From contig NZ_BMGB01000001.1 in NCBI RefSeq assembly GCF_014639655.1, positions 2,202,982-2,266,981 of the forward strand: a stretch of DNA of 64,000 bases. Reading direction: 5' to 3'. This document shows, in pieces, positions 22,960 through 31,582 of the stretch; the stretch's first letter is position 1; the number at the start of each line of letters is the position of its first letter. Origin of the DNA: Conyzicola nivalis. Lineage in GTDB: Bacteria > Actinomycetota > Actinomycetes > Actinomycetales > Microbacteriaceae. The notes beneath the pieces were generated by a model that worked only from the letters and a program-made list of their open reading frames with translations, ran no database searches and had not been told where the DNA came from. The translations under genes were made by a program, and so were the position numbers.

Positions 22960-23696
22960 GAGTCGTTCTCCTTCAGCCACGCGAACGACTGGGCGATGCC
23001 CTCGAACACGTCGCCGGCATAGGCGTCGAACTCGATGACCCGCGTGGCCTGCGGCGCGGCGGCGAGCGCCCCTGCGACGTCGACCGCGCCTCCGCCCGCG
23101 GGCCGTTGCAACGACGTGTCGTCGCTCAGTGCACCGTCCTTCACGTGGATGAACCTCACCCGGTCGCCGAGAGTGCGCAGCAGTGCGGGGGTGTCAGCCC
23201 CGCCCACCGACGCCCAGAAGGTGTCGATCTCGAGCACGACGGAATCGTCGAGGCGGTCGACGAAGCCGAGCAACGCGTGGCGTCCGTCGATCTGGTTCGC
23301 GAGCTCCCATTGGTGGTTGTGGTACCCGAACGCGAGGCCGAAGCCGGCGGCCCTGGCGGTCAGCTCGTTGACGCGGTCGGCGGTCTTCGCTACGTCGTCG
23401 GCCGATCGCCAGCGCTCGGTCGGCACCAGGGGGTCGATGACCGTGCCGATGCCGAGACGCACCGCCGCCTCGAAGTAGCGGTCCGGTTCATCCGAATCGA
23501 TGACGGCCGCATGGCCGGACGGCGCCGAGATTCCGGAGGCGGAGAACGCCCGCTCGTAGTCGTCGACGCGCTCGGCGAAGCCGTACGGTTCGACGTTACG
23601 CAGTCCGATCTCGGCGAGTCTCGCGACGGCGCCCTGCAGGTCGGCGGCGATCGCGTCGCGCACGCTGTAGAGCTGGACAGATACGGTCGGGGTCAT
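22956..23696 (-). CDS. Sugar phosphate isomerase/epimerase (xylose isomerase-like TIM barrel)
   Basis: 246 residues. VSVQLYSVRDAI at the start, GIGTVIDPLV, GYHNHQWEL with the metal-side His, EIDTFWASVGG and RFIHVKDG are the standard AP endonuclease 2/xylose isomerase-like barrel motifs with metal-binding E/D/H residues. Members isomerise or epimerise sugars and cyclitols. It overlaps the Gfo/Idh/MocA gene by 4 bp; pairs of this kind commonly act on inositol or rare sugars, but no transporter is nearby to indicate which. Confidence 0.88.
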   Translation of the reverse strand: MTPTVSVQLYSVRDAIAADLQGAVARLAEIGLRNVEPYGFAERVDDYERAFSASGISAPSGHAAVIDSDEPDRYFEAAVRLGIGTVIDPLVPTERWRSADDVAKTADRVNELTARAAGFGLAFGYHNHQWELANQIDGRHALLGFVDRLDDSVVLEIDTFWASVGGADTPALLRTLGDRVRFIHVKDGALSDDTSLQRPAGGGAVDVAGALAAAPQATRVIEFDAYAGDVFEGIAQSFAWLKENDS

Positions 23697-23759
23697 TCGA
23701 TGCTCCCTCGTTCGATGGTCTGCCCAACACGATAGCGACGAGGCCGGGGCTCGGCCCGG

Positions 23760-24167
23760 CTAGTTTGCGGGGAGCAGTTCGGCCAGCAGTTTCTCGATGC
23801 GCGCCTTGATGTCGTCGCGGATCGGACGCACCTCCTCGATGGACTTGCCCTTGGGGTCGACGAGCTCCCAGTCTTCGTAGCGCTTGCCGGGGAAGATCGG
23901 GCAGACGTCGCCGCAGCCCATCGTGATGACGACGTCGGAGTCGCGCACCTGCTCGGTCGTCATCAGCTGCGGGAGCCCAACGCTGATGTCGATGCCCTCC
24001 TCGGCCATCGCCGCGATGGCCATCGGGTTGATCTGGTCTCCGGGCTCGGAACCACCGGAGCGCACCTCGACGGCGCCCCCGGAAAGGGCGCGCATGTAGC
24101 CGGCGGCCATCTGCGAACGTCCCGCGTTGTGGATGCAGACGAAGAGAACGGTGGGCTTGTCGGTCAT
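23760..24167 (-). CDS. arsC: Arsenate reductase ArsC (LMW-PTPase fold)
   Basis: 135 residues. The phosphatase-type P-loop VCIHNAGRSQMAAG holds the catalytic Cys (Cys11), and MGCGDVCPIFPGKRYEDWEL holds further Cys residues of the reduction relay. Actinobacterial members use mycothiol/mycoredoxin or thioredoxin to reduce arsenate to arsenite. It is downstream of an ArsR-type palindrome (24199-24216) identical in its arms to the one at the ArsR-ArsC fusion, so it is probably repressed by that protein. No arsB/acr3 efflux gene is in the window. Confidence 0.92.
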   Translation of the reverse strand: MTDKPTVLFVCIHNAGRSQMAAGYMRALSGGAVEVRSGGSEPGDQINPMAIAAMAEEGIDISVGLPQLMTTEQVRDSDVVITMGCGDVCPIFPGKRYEDWELVDPKGKSIEEVRPIRDDIKARIEKLLAELLPAN

Positions 24168-24198
24168 GGGGGGCTTCCTCGCTATCGGTTACCAGAAG

Positions 24199-24216
24199 CA
24201 TAGACGACGATCTATG
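24199..24216. promoter_or_regulatory. ArsR operator upstream of arsC
   Basis: CATAGA-CGACGA-TCTATG, 6-bp arms with a 6-bp spacer; identical arms occur at 25129-25146. Confidence 0.7.
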
Positions 24217-24222
24217 GGTTGA

Positions 24223-25131
24223 CTAGCGCGAGTCTGCGGGATTCAGATCGAGCGAGTGGAGAAGGTCGCGTACCCGGGCTTCGATGTCGTCTCGGATGTC
24301 ACGGACCCGGGTCAGCGGAAGGCCCACCGGGTCTTCGAGGTCCCAGTCGAGGTAGCGACGGCCCGGGTAGACCGGGCAGGCATCGCCGCAGCCCATCGTG
24401 ACCACGACGTCGGCTGCGCGCACGACGTCGTCGGTGAGCGGTTTCGGGTACTCGCCTCCGATCGGCACCCCGATCTCGTCGAGAGCGGAGATGATGACGG
24501 ACCGCACGGCGCTCGCCGGCGCGGAACCGGCGGTGCGCACGCTGACCCTGTCTCCGGCGAGATGGCGGAGGATGCCGGCGGCCATCTGCGAGCGGCCCGC
24601 GTTCTGCACACAGACGAACAGCACCTCGGGCACGCCCTCCCCGTCGGGCAGGGCGGACGCGGCGAGCGCCGAGAGCCTGTCCGCCGCGAACCTCGACGTT
24701 AGCGACGGGAGATTGCGGGTGATGTGCGACTGATCCGCCAGCAGCCCGTGGCTCTCTCGAACGTAGCGCTCGACGGTTTCGGGCGCGAAGGTGCCGGCAA
24801 AGCGACCGGCGAGGTCGGCGGAGATCCGCTCGAGCACGTCGGGGGCGATCGCGGGCGGGAGCTCTGACCGCAGCACGTCCGTCACCCGGTCGATCTGCTC
24901 GGGGCTGACCGAGTACCAGACATTTCGACCCTCGGGCTCGCGTTCGAGCAATCCCTCGTCGAAGAGCGCCTTGACGTGGTGGCTCACTGTGGGTTGCCGC
25001 AACCCGAGTTCGACGGCCAGGTGACCGACGAGCGCACGCCCCTCCGCGCCCTCCAGAATGAGCGACATGATGCGCGCCCGCGTCGGATCCGCGAGCAATC
25101 GCAGCTCGGCGGTGGATCCTCCGGTAACCAT
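24223..25131 (-). CDS. ArsR-ArsC fusion: HTH repressor plus arsenate reductase
   Basis: 302 residues in three parts. Residues 1-95: ArsR winged helix (LRLLADPTRARIMSLILEGA, LRQPTVSHHVKALFDEGLL). Residues about 97-160: a helical domain (ERYVRESHGLLADQSHITRN) like the N-terminal domain of mycobacterial-type PTP-like ArsC proteins. Residues 168-302: ArsC with catalytic Cys174 (VCVQNAGRSQMAAG) and MGCGDACPVYPGRRYLDW. The protein may sense and reduce arsenic in one chain. The ATG at 25129-25131 lies inside the operator palindrome and 7 nt after a TAGACT -10, so the mRNA is probably leaderless and autorepressed. Lies 56 bp upstream of arsC on the same strand. Confidence 0.92.
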   Translation of the reverse strand: MVTGGSTAELRLLADPTRARIMSLILEGAEGRALVGHLAVELGLRQPTVSHHVKALFDEGLLEREPEGRNVWYSVSPEQIDRVTDVLRSELPPAIAPDVLERISADLAGRFAGTFAPETVERYVRESHGLLADQSHITRNLPSLTSRFAADRLSALAASALPDGEGVPEVLFVCVQNAGRSQMAAGILRHLAGDRVSVRTAGSAPASAVRSVIISALDEIGVPIGGEYPKPLTDDVVRAADVVVTMGCGDACPVYPGRRYLDWDLEDPVGLPLTRVRDIRDDIEARVRDLLHSLDLNPADSR

Positions 25132-25146
25132 AGATAGAAGTCTATG
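25129..25146. promoter_or_regulatory. ArsR operator overlapping the start codon of the ArsR-ArsC gene
   Basis: CATAGA-TAGAAG-TCTATG. The left arm contains the complement of the ATG start codon, and the minus-strand -10 TAGACT (25139-25144) lies within it. It is 37 bp upstream of the divergent APC permease start. Confidence 0.75.
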
Positions 25147-25183
25147 CGTGCGCGTTGTCGCGGCGCGAGTAGTGTCGTGCCTC

Positions 25184-27163
25184 GTGACCACACCTTCCGA
25201 CGCGATCCCCGAGGTCGTCTCGCTGCGACAGACGAAGCGGGATACCGAGCCGAGTCCACTGGGTAAGTGGCTGCTGGCCAACAAGGTGGCGCCGGCCGGA
25301 CCGGAGGCGGGCGAGAAGAACCAGACGCACTCGTGGTGGAAGGTGATGACGCTCACCGGCGTGGACTACTTCTCGACGCTGTCGTACCTGCCGGCGATCG
25401 CCGTACTCGCGGCAGGCGCGCTCTCCCCCGTCGCGACTCTGCTCATCGTGGTGCTCACGCTGTTCGGCATGCTCCCCATGTACCGCCGCGTCGCGAAGCA
25501 GAGCCCGCACGGCCAGGGCTCGGTGGCAATGCTCGAGAAGCTGCTTCCGTTCTGGCGGGGGAAGATCTTCGTCCTCGTGCTGCTCGGCTTCGTCGCGACA
25601 TCCTGGATCATCACCATCACGCTGTCCAGTGCCGACGCGACCGTGCACCTGCTCGAGAACCCGTTCGTGCCCGAGGCGCTGCGCGGCGCGAACGTGATCG
25701 TCACCGTGATTCTGCTGCTCGTTCTCGGCGGCGTCTTCCTGCTCGGCTTCAACGAGGCCGTCAACGTCGCCATTCCGCTCGTCGCGGTCTTCCTTCTACT
25801 GAACGCCATCGTGATCGGCGTCTCGATCGCGGCCATCGTCGCCGAACCGGGCAGTCTGCAGAACTGGCTCGAGCGGCTGACCGCCAGCAGCGGTAACTTC
25901 GGCGACGTCGCGAGAACCGCGGTCTTCGCGTTTCCCCTGCTCGTGCTGGGGCTCTCCGGTTTTGAGACCGGCGTGAGCATGATGCCGCTCGTCAAGTCCG
26001 ACGGCTTCACCGAGTTCCAGGTGCTCGCGTCGCGCGTGCGCAACACCCGCAAACTGCTCACCACGGCGGCGGTCATCATGAGCGCCTACTTGCTCGCCAC
26101 CAGCGTCGTCACCACGGTGCTCATCCCCGCGGAGGAGTTCGAGGAGGGCGGGGAGGCCAACGGCCGCGCCCTCGCCTACCTTGCGCACCTCTATCTCGGG
26201 GAAGGCTTCGGCACCGTCTACGACATCAGCAGCGTGCTCATCCTCTGGTTCGCCGGGGCCTCGGCGATGGCGGGACTGATCAACATCGTCCCCCGGTACC
26301 TGCCGTCGTACGGCATGGCGCCGGAGTGGAGCAAGGCCATCCGGCCGGTCGTGCTCGTCTACACCGGCATCAGCATCATCATCACGATCGCCTTCAACGC
26401 CGACGTCAACGCGCAGGCCGGAGCGTATGCGACCGGCATCCTCGCCATGATGGTGTCCGGGGCGGTCGCGGTCACCATCGCGGCGGTGCGCAAGCGCGAA
26501 CGCCGCGCCACTTTCGGCTTCTCGGTGCTCACCGCGGTGCTGATCTACGCGCTGCTCGCGAACGTGATCGAGAAGCCCGACGGTATCGCCATCTCGAGCC
26601 TGTTCATCGCCGGCATCATCACGGTCTCGATCATCTCGCGCGCGTATCGCGCCACCGAGCTGCGCGTCGAGCGGGTGGAGTTCAACGCGACTGCACGGCG
26701 GCTTATCGCCGAGGCCCTCTCCGTCGACGGTCAGCTGAACCTCATCGCCAACCGCCGCCAGACCGGGCACGCCGACGAATACGCCGAGAAGGAGGCCTCG
26801 CAGCGGGGCATGAACCCCGTGCCGTCCACCTCGAAGGTGCTCTTCCTCGAGGTGGACGTGGTCGACCCGTCGACGTTCCGCCAGACGCTCAACGTGCGCG
26901 GTGTCGAAGTGGGCGAGTTCCTGATCCTCCGCATCGACAGCGCGGTGGTGCCCAACACCATCGCCGCCACCCTGCTCGCGCTGCAGGAGGCGACGGGAGT
27001 GCGGCCCCAGTGCCATTTCGAGTGGGCTGAGGGCAATCCGATCGCGTACCTGTTCAAGTACCTACTGCTGGGCCGGGGCGACACCGCGCCGCTCGTGCGC
27101 GAGATTCTGCGCGAGGCGGAGAAGGACCCGAAGCAGCGCCCCGGAATCCACGTCGGCGGCTGA
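25184..27163 (+). CDS. APC-superfamily permease with large C-terminal cytosolic domain
   Basis: 659 residues. About twelve membrane segments from residue 45 to 495 (WWKVMTLTGVDYFSTLSYLP, FPLLVLGLSGFETGVSMMPL, and so on), then a hydrophilic domain of about 150 residues ending KDPKQRPGIHVGG. This size and layout resemble amino-acid permeases and the KimA-type potassium importers; the C-terminal domain would be cytosolic. The GTG at 25184 lies 8 nt after TAGTGT, and no Shine-Dalgarno is seen. It is divergent from the ArsR-ArsC gene with the operator between them, so arsenic-linked regulation is possible but unproven. Confidence 0.85.
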   Translation: MTTPSDAIPEVVSLRQTKRDTEPSPLGKWLLANKVAPAGPEAGEKNQTHSWWKVMTLTGVDYFSTLSYLPAIAVLAAGALSPVATLLIVVLTLFGMLPMYRRVAKQSPHGQGSVAMLEKLLPFWRGKIFVLVLLGFVATSWIITITLSSADATVHLLENPFVPEALRGANVIVTVILLLVLGGVFLLGFNEAVNVAIPLVAVFLLLNAIVIGVSIAAIVAEPGSLQNWLERLTASSGNFGDVARTAVFAFPLLVLGLSGFETGVSMMPLVKSDGFTEFQVLASRVRNTRKLLTTAAVIMSAYLLATSVVTTVLIPAEEFEEGGEANGRALAYLAHLYLGEGFGTVYDISSVLILWFAGASAMAGLINIVPRYLPSYGMAPEWSKAIRPVVLVYTGISIIITIAFNADVNAQAGAYATGILAMMVSGAVAVTIAAVRKRERRATFGFSVLTAVLIYALLANVIEKPDGIAISSLFIAGIITVSIISRAYRATELRVERVEFNATARRLIAEALSVDGQLNLIANRRQTGHADEYAEKEASQRGMNPVPSTSKVLFLEVDVVDPSTFRQTLNVRGVEVGEFLILRIDSAVVPNTIAATLLALQEATGVRPQCHFEWAEGNPIAYLFKYLLLGRGDTAPLVREILREAEKDPKQRPGIHVGG

Positions 27164-27242
27164 TCGCTCAGACCTTGATGTCGTGCGGCAGGGTGACCCG
27201 AGGCACGGGATGACCTCGAGATCGCCCTCGACGAGCCAGCGC

Positions 27243-27980
27243 CTACCAGGCGACGGGGCCGTCGTCGTCGGTGAAGGTGCCGGTGGGTCCGTCGGCGTCG
27301 ATCGTCGCCATGCGCACCGCGGACGCAGCTCCTTCGGCGGGAGTGCGAACGCCCCTGTGGTTGTTCAGGTCGGTCGCGACGAAGCCGGGGCAGACGGCGT
27401 TCACCAGGATGCGTTCCCCGATCAGGTCGCGGGCGTACATCATGGTGACGGCCGTGAGCGCGGTCTTGGAAGGAACGTATCCGAGCGCGATCGGGTCGGT
27501 GTTCGCGAAGTCGGAGATGGCGGTCAAGGAGCCAGCGCTGCTGGAGACGTTCACGATGCGCGGAACGGTCGACCGACGTAGTAACGGCAGGAAGGCGCTG
27601 GTGACCGTGATGACCCCGAACACGTTCGTCTCGAAAACGAAGCGCACGTGCTCGACGTCGGCGGACCGAGGCGACTGGCCGGCGAAGTCCGCTCCAGGCC
27701 GGTGGCTGATGCCGGCGTTGTTGATCAGGGCGTCGAGGCGACCGAACCGGCGGCGGATCGTGTCGGCGGCGGCGTGAACGGAAGCGGTGTCGGTGACGTC
27801 GAGGGCGACAGCGGTGACGTCGCCGCCGGCCGCGCGCAGCTCCGCGGCCGCGACCTCGCCTCGCTCGAGGCTCCGCGCGCCGATGACGACGGTGTGACCG
27901 AGGTCTGCGAGCTGGGCGGCGATTTCGCGCCCGATTCCTTTGTTGCCCCCGGTGACGAGGGCGATCATGGGGTCGTTCAT
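27243..27980 (-). CDS. Short-chain dehydrogenase/reductase
   Basis: 245 residues. Classical SDR: cofactor motif TGGNKGIGREIA, NNAGISHRPG, catalytic Ser in IVNVSSSAGSL and the YxxxK pair in ALGYVPSKTALTAV, then NAVCPGFVATDLN. Resembles carbonyl-reductase-like SDRs (human CBR1-like bacterial enzymes). It is divergent from the AraC regulator at 28104, the likely controller, with an AT-rich palindrome in the gap. The ATG at 27978-27980 is used, although a second ATG four codons in is possible. Confidence 0.92.
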   Translation of the reverse strand: MNDPMIALVTGGNKGIGREIAAQLADLGHTVVIGARSLERGEVAAAELRAAGGDVTAVALDVTDTASVHAAADTIRRRFGRLDALINNAGISHRPGADFAGQSPRSADVEHVRFVFETNVFGVITVTSAFLPLLRRSTVPRIVNVSSSAGSLTAISDFANTDPIALGYVPSKTALTAVTMMYARDLIGERILVNAVCPGFVATDLNNHRGVRTPAEGAASAVRMATIDADGPTGTFTDDDGPVAW

Positions 27981-28056
27981 GTTGTGGGGTAATCCTTCGA
28001 TGTACGCGTTGGTGGGCGCCTTTTGGCGCTCGTCCCAGCCTGCCCCTCGAAAACCA

Positions 28057-28097
28057 GATTATGAATAATCAGACATCCGTTTTTTATGCTCTATAGT
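28057..28097 (+). promoter_or_regulatory. Palindrome and -10 box between SDR and AraC genes
   Basis: GATTAT-GA-ATAATC (28057-28070) is a perfect palindrome in an AT-rich patch, followed by TATAGT (28092-28097) 6 nt before the AraC gene's ATG. The palindrome is placed to act on both divergent genes. Confidence 0.5.
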
Positions 28098-28103
28098 CCA
28101 GTT

Positions 28104-29045
28104 ATGCCCGCCGATCGCCTCTCCCAGATCCTCGACCTCATCGAGGTCAAAAGCGTCGTCTCCGGCGGATCCGCGGTGCGCGGGCGTTGGCGTACTGACA
28201 GCCGCATCGCCGACGACCTCAAGTTCATCGCGGTCGTACGGGGTAGCGCGCGACTGGACACCGACGGTCTGGCCGAGCCGATCGAGTTGCGGCAGGGAGA
28301 CGTCGCGGTCTTGAACGGCCGCTCGCGGCTGACCCTCGAGGGTGGCATCGGTGACGAGACGCCGACGCTGGTGGAGCCGCCCGCGTCGGGATCGGCGATC
28401 GACGACCGCGAAGCGAACGCGGACGATGCCGACGTGCTCATCGGCGGCCGCGTGGAACTGAACGCGACGGGTCGGCACCTGCTGCTTCGGGCGCTGCCCC
28501 CGGTACTGCACGTCGGACAGGCGAGCTCGGTCGGACCCCAACTGCGGGGTCACGTGCAACGGTTGTTCGAAGAGATCCTGTCGAACCGCGTCGGTTCCGA
28601 CTTCGCGATCCGACAGTACGGTCAGCTTCTGGTGCTCGACGTCGTGCGCGGGTTCATGCACGACGGGGACATGCCCGCCGGCTGGCTGAAGCTTCTCGCC
28701 GACGAACGCCTCCGCCCCGCGCTCGCACTGATCCACGAGCAACCCGGCAAAGCGTGGAGCCTGGAGGACCTCGCGAGCGCGTCGTCCATGTCCCGCTCCA
28801 CGTTCGCCCTCAGGTTCCGCCAGACCGCCGGCACTCCCCCGCTGTCGTACCTCATCGATTGGCGCATGCTGATCGCCCAGAAGGCGCTCCGCGCGGCGGA
28901 CACCCGCATCCGCCCGCTCGCGCTCGAACTCGGCTATTCCTCTGAGAGCGCGTTCAGTACGGCGTTCAAGCGGCACGTCGGGGAGTCCCCGCTCAGTTTT
29001 CGAGCGGGCGCGGCCAGGCGAAAACCCTCACCGCCCGAGGCCTGA
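28104..29045 (+). CDS. AraC-family transcriptional regulator
   Basis: 313 residues. N-terminal cupin-like sensor domain of the AraC_binding_2/AraC_N type (ELRQGDVAVLNGRSRLTLEG), and a C-terminal double helix-turn-helix: WSLEDLASASSMSRSTFALR followed by FRQTAGTPPLSYL, then RIRPLALELGYSSESAFSTA and FKRHVGESPLSFR. The ATG at 28104 lies 6 nt after a consensus-like TATAGT, so it is probably leaderless; an in-frame start at 28086 is upstream of that -10 and is rejected. Divergent from the SDR gene, its probable target. Confidence 0.9.
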   Translation: MPADRLSQILDLIEVKSVVSGGSAVRGRWRTDSRIADDLKFIAVVRGSARLDTDGLAEPIELRQGDVAVLNGRSRLTLEGGIGDETPTLVEPPASGSAIDDREANADDADVLIGGRVELNATGRHLLLRALPPVLHVGQASSVGPQLRGHVQRLFEEILSNRVGSDFAIRQYGQLLVLDVVRGFMHDGDMPAGWLKLLADERLRPALALIHEQPGKAWSLEDLASASSMSRSTFALRFRQTAGTPPLSYLIDWRMLIAQKALRAADTRIRPLALELGYSSESAFSTAFKRHVGESPLSFRAGAARRKPSPPEA

Positions 29046-29081
29046 CGGCGTGCGGGTGAGGTCGCGAAGTCGGAAACGCAA

Positions 29082-29114
29082 AAACCCGCTAGATCTAGGC
29101 GATCTAGCGGGTTT
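29082..29114. terminator. Strong terminator between AraC gene and tRNA-Ser(GCT)
   Basis: 14-bp perfect stem (29082-29095 with 29101-29114; core CCCGCTAGATC) and a 5-nt loop. On the minus strand a run of five T follows, terminating the tRNA transcript; on the plus strand it can end the AraC transcript. Confidence 0.9.
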
Positions 29115-29120
29115 GAAGTG

Positions 29121-29209
29121 CGGAGACGGAGGGATTTGAACCCTCGGTACCCGTTAGGGTACTCCACCTTAGCAGGGTGGTGCACTAGGCCGAACTATGC
29201 GACGTCTCC
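29121..29209 (-). tRNA. tRNA-Ser (anticodon GCT)
   Basis: Minus strand, 89 nt with the long variable arm of a class II tRNA. Acceptor GGAGACG pairs with CGTCTCC, the anticodon stem CCACC/GGTGG encloses CTGCTAA (anticodon GCT, reading AGC/AGU), and the T arm is GGTTCAAATCC. Discriminator G; CCA is not encoded. Confidence 0.97.
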
Positions 29210-29290
29210 CTAGTTGTTCGTCAGCAATCATAGCCAATTGCGGCGACCGGTTTGTACGCGGCCCCACAATGGCCCACGCGCGTGGCCCGA

Positions 29291-30556
29291 TTACTTACCC
29301 GAGAACGACTTCGAGCAGGTGTAGTCGGCAGCCGTCTGCCCCGTGATGTCGAGGGTCTCCACGGGAGCGGCCGTCGCTGTGGCGGCAGCCGACGGGTCGG
29401 CGGTCGCGGCCGGGTCCGGCGTAGCCGGATCGGCCACGGGCGCGTTGGGGTCGATGGTCGACCCCTTGTCGTCGCCGACCGCGGCGAGGGCGAACGGCGT
29501 ATCCGACTTGATCAGGTCGAACAGCTCCTGAGCCTTCGCCTTCACCGGCGCGACCTTGCCCGAGTAGACGCCGTCGGCTCCGGTGGTGCCCGGGTACTGC
29601 ACGAACGTCACCGACTCCAGCGGGATGTCTTTGAGGGCGAGCGCGATCGACGCGAGAGTGTCGAGGTTCGAGAAGCCCTGCGACAGCGTCATGTTCGCCG
29701 TCGCGGCCTTGGCCAGGTTGTAGATCTTCAGCGGGTCGCCGAGCGTCTCGCTGCTCTTGAGCGTGCGCACCAGCGACGACAGGTAGACCTGCTGCGAAGA
29801 AATGCGGGTGAGGTCGCTGCCGTCGCCCACGCCGTGGCGGGTGCGCAGGAAGGCGAGCGCGTCGGCGCCGCTCAGCGTGTAGGTGCCGGCGGCGGGAAGG
29901 TTGAGTCCGGTGTAGCGGTCCTTGATCGGCGCGTCCACGCAGACGTCGACTCCACCGACGGCGTCGGACATCTGGATGACACCGTTGAAGGTGATGAGGC
30001 CCGCGAACTGGATGTCGAGCCCGGTGAGCGCCTGGACGGTCAGCACGGTGCAGGGAAGTCCGCCGTAGTAGAGCGTCTCGTTGATGGGGCGCGCCGACAT
30101 CGCCGAGTTCGTTCCGGTGCCGTCGGCCTGCGGGCATGACGGGATCGGCACGACGAGGTCGCGGGGGAAGCTCACGGCGACCGCGTTGGTCTGGTCTTCG
30201 GAGACGTGCAGCAGCATGGTGACGTCGTTGAGGTTTGCGTCGCCTCGTCCGTCGCATCCGGAATCGTCTTCGCACTTGTCGCTACCGACGATGAGAATGT
30301 TGAATCCGCCATCGAACGCACCGATGCTCGGCGGCGGACCCTCGGTCTCGCCGACGAGGGAGACGGTGGTGATGGAGTCTTTGATCTGGGAGAAGACCAG
30401 TGCGCCGACGGATGCTCCGCTGACGAGAACCACGACGAGGGCGGCGCCCACGAACTTGAGTATGGTCGGCCACGGGCTCGACTTTTTGAGGCGGCCGTGA
30501 CGGGCGATCCCGGCCGCGGTAGCCGACCTGTTTGATCGAGGACGAAGGTCACTCAT
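29291..30556 (-). CDS. LytR-CpsA-Psr (LCP) family cell-wall polymer transferase
   Basis: 421 residues. A short basic cytosolic N-terminus, one membrane helix (about 31-54: ILKFVGAALVVVLVSGASVG), then the extracytoplasmic LCP domain: FNILIVGSDKCEDDSG, NDVTMLLHVS, AVSFPRDLVVPIP, the Arg/Asp catalytic surroundings, and ALAFLRTRHGVGDGSDLTRI. The C-terminal 60 residues are Ala/Pro/Thr-rich (PDPAATADPSAAAT). LCP enzymes attach teichoic acid, arabinogalactan or capsule polymers to peptidoglycan from a lipid carrier. ATG 30554-30556 with AAGGG upstream. It lies between two tRNA-Ser genes. Confidence 0.93.
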   Translation of the reverse strand: MSDLRPRSNRSATAAGIARHGRLKKSSPWPTILKFVGAALVVVLVSGASVGALVFSQIKDSITTVSLVGETEGPPPSIGAFDGGFNILIVGSDKCEDDSGCDGRGDANLNDVTMLLHVSEDQTNAVAVSFPRDLVVPIPSCPQADGTGTNSAMSARPINETLYYGGLPCTVLTVQALTGLDIQFAGLITFNGVIQMSDAVGGVDVCVDAPIKDRYTGLNLPAAGTYTLSGADALAFLRTRHGVGDGSDLTRISSQQVYLSSLVRTLKSSETLGDPLKIYNLAKAATANMTLSQGFSNLDTLASIALALKDIPLESVTFVQYPGTTGADGVYSGKVAPVKAKAQELFDLIKSDTPFALAAVGDDKGSTIDPNAPVADPATPDPAATADPSAAATATAAPVETLDITGQTAADYTCSKSFSGK

Positions 30557-30598
30557 CTCAGATCCCTTCGGTAATAGAACGGGGTGAAGACATAGACG

Positions 30599-30683
30599 CG
30601 GAGGGCGTGGGATTCGAACCCACGAATGCTTTCACATCACCAGTTTTCAAGACTGGCTCCATCGGCCGCTCGGACAGCCCTCC
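30599..30683 (-). tRNA. tRNA-Ser (anticodon TGA)
   Basis: Minus strand, 85 nt with a class II variable arm. Acceptor GGAGGGC/GCCCTCC; anticodon stem CCAGT/ACTGG with loop CTTGAAA (anticodon TGA); T arm GGTTCGAATCC. Discriminator G; CCA is not encoded. Confidence 0.97.
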
Positions 30684-30760
30684 AGGAGAAACCAAGTCCC
30701 GAGTGTAACCGACCGGCAACCTTCAACCCTGAATATAAGCCTGCGGCGCGGTAAACCCGG

Positions 30761-31582
30761 TCACAACGTCTCGAGAACCCGGGCGACGCCCGCGTTCAGA
30801 TCGGTCTCGGTGGTTTCGTTCGCCGCGGCGACGACCTCGGCCGGCGCCTGTCCCATCGCGACACCACGGCCCTCGGCGGACGCCCATTCGAGCATCTCGA
30901 TATCGTTGCGTCCGTCGCCGACCGCCATCACGCGCGAGCGAGGGATGTCGAGCAACGCGCGCACCCGCTCGAGCGCGGTCGACTTGTTGACGCCGTCGGG
31001 CGCGATGTCGAGCCAGGCGGTCCAGCCGACGTTGTAGCTCACCTTGTGCAGGCCCATGCGCTCGACGACGGAGAGGAAGTCTTCGATGTCGTGTTCGGGC
31101 GAGATCACCACGACGCGGGTCGCCTCGTGGGTGAGCAGCTCCTCGAACTCGACCTTCACGCTCGAGGCGCCGAGCGTGCCGTCGGGGAAGAAGCCGGTGA
31201 AGCGGTACAGCCCGGTCTCGTCTTCCACGGCGTAGTGCGCGGCGGAGAGGTTCGACTTGATGGTCGACAGCACCTCCCCCGGGTTGAAGGTCTCGACGAA
31301 GTGGCGGGAGTAGCCGGCGGGTGCGTCGGCGTCGCGCTTCAGGGTGATCGCGCCGTTGGAGCAGACCAGGTAGTCGGGCGTGATGCCGAGCCGGTCGAGC
31401 ACGGGCAGGGTCATCGCGACCGAACGCCCCGTCGCGAGCATCACCTCGTGGCCGATCGCGCTAGTGCGCGTGACCTGTTCGAGCACGTCGTCGCCGAGCG
31501 TTCCGTCCTCGTGCAGAACGGTGCCGTCGATGTCGAGCGCGACCAGCCAGCGGTCGGACGTCATCGCCTGGTCGGGCGTCAT
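30761..31582 (-). CDS. HAD-superfamily hydrolase (Cof-type phosphatase)
   Basis: 273 residues. HAD motif I is [15 protein letters not shown], motif II LATGRS, a Cof-type C2 cap in the middle, and motif [19 protein letters not shown]. The family dephosphorylates sugar phosphates or nucleotides such as FMN or PLP. The ATG at 31582 overlaps the serS stop (ATGA); a second ATG at 31564 is also possible. Its position directly after serS and beside tRNA-Ser is common in Actinobacteria, but no functional link is established. Confidence 0.9.
   Translation of the reverse strand: MTPDQAMTSDRWLVALDIDGTVLHEDGTLGDDVLEQVTRTSAIGHEVMLATGRSVAMTLPVLDRLGITPDYLVCSNGAITLKRDADAPAGYSRHFVETFNPGEVLSTIKSNLSAAHYAVEDETGLYRFTGFFPDGTLGASSVKVEFEELLTHEATRVVVISPEHDIEDFLSVVERMGLHKVSYNVGWTAWLDIAPDGVNKSTALERVRALLDIPRSRVMAVGDGRNDIEMLEWASAEGRGVAMGQAPAEVVAAANETTETDLNAGVARVLETL

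Noticed and set aside
27164..27242. Possible C-terminal remnant of a gene (minus-strand reading VTLPHDIKV before a stop)
   Set aside because: It is too short, and its upstream frame is interrupted; chance coding-like sequence cannot be excluded.
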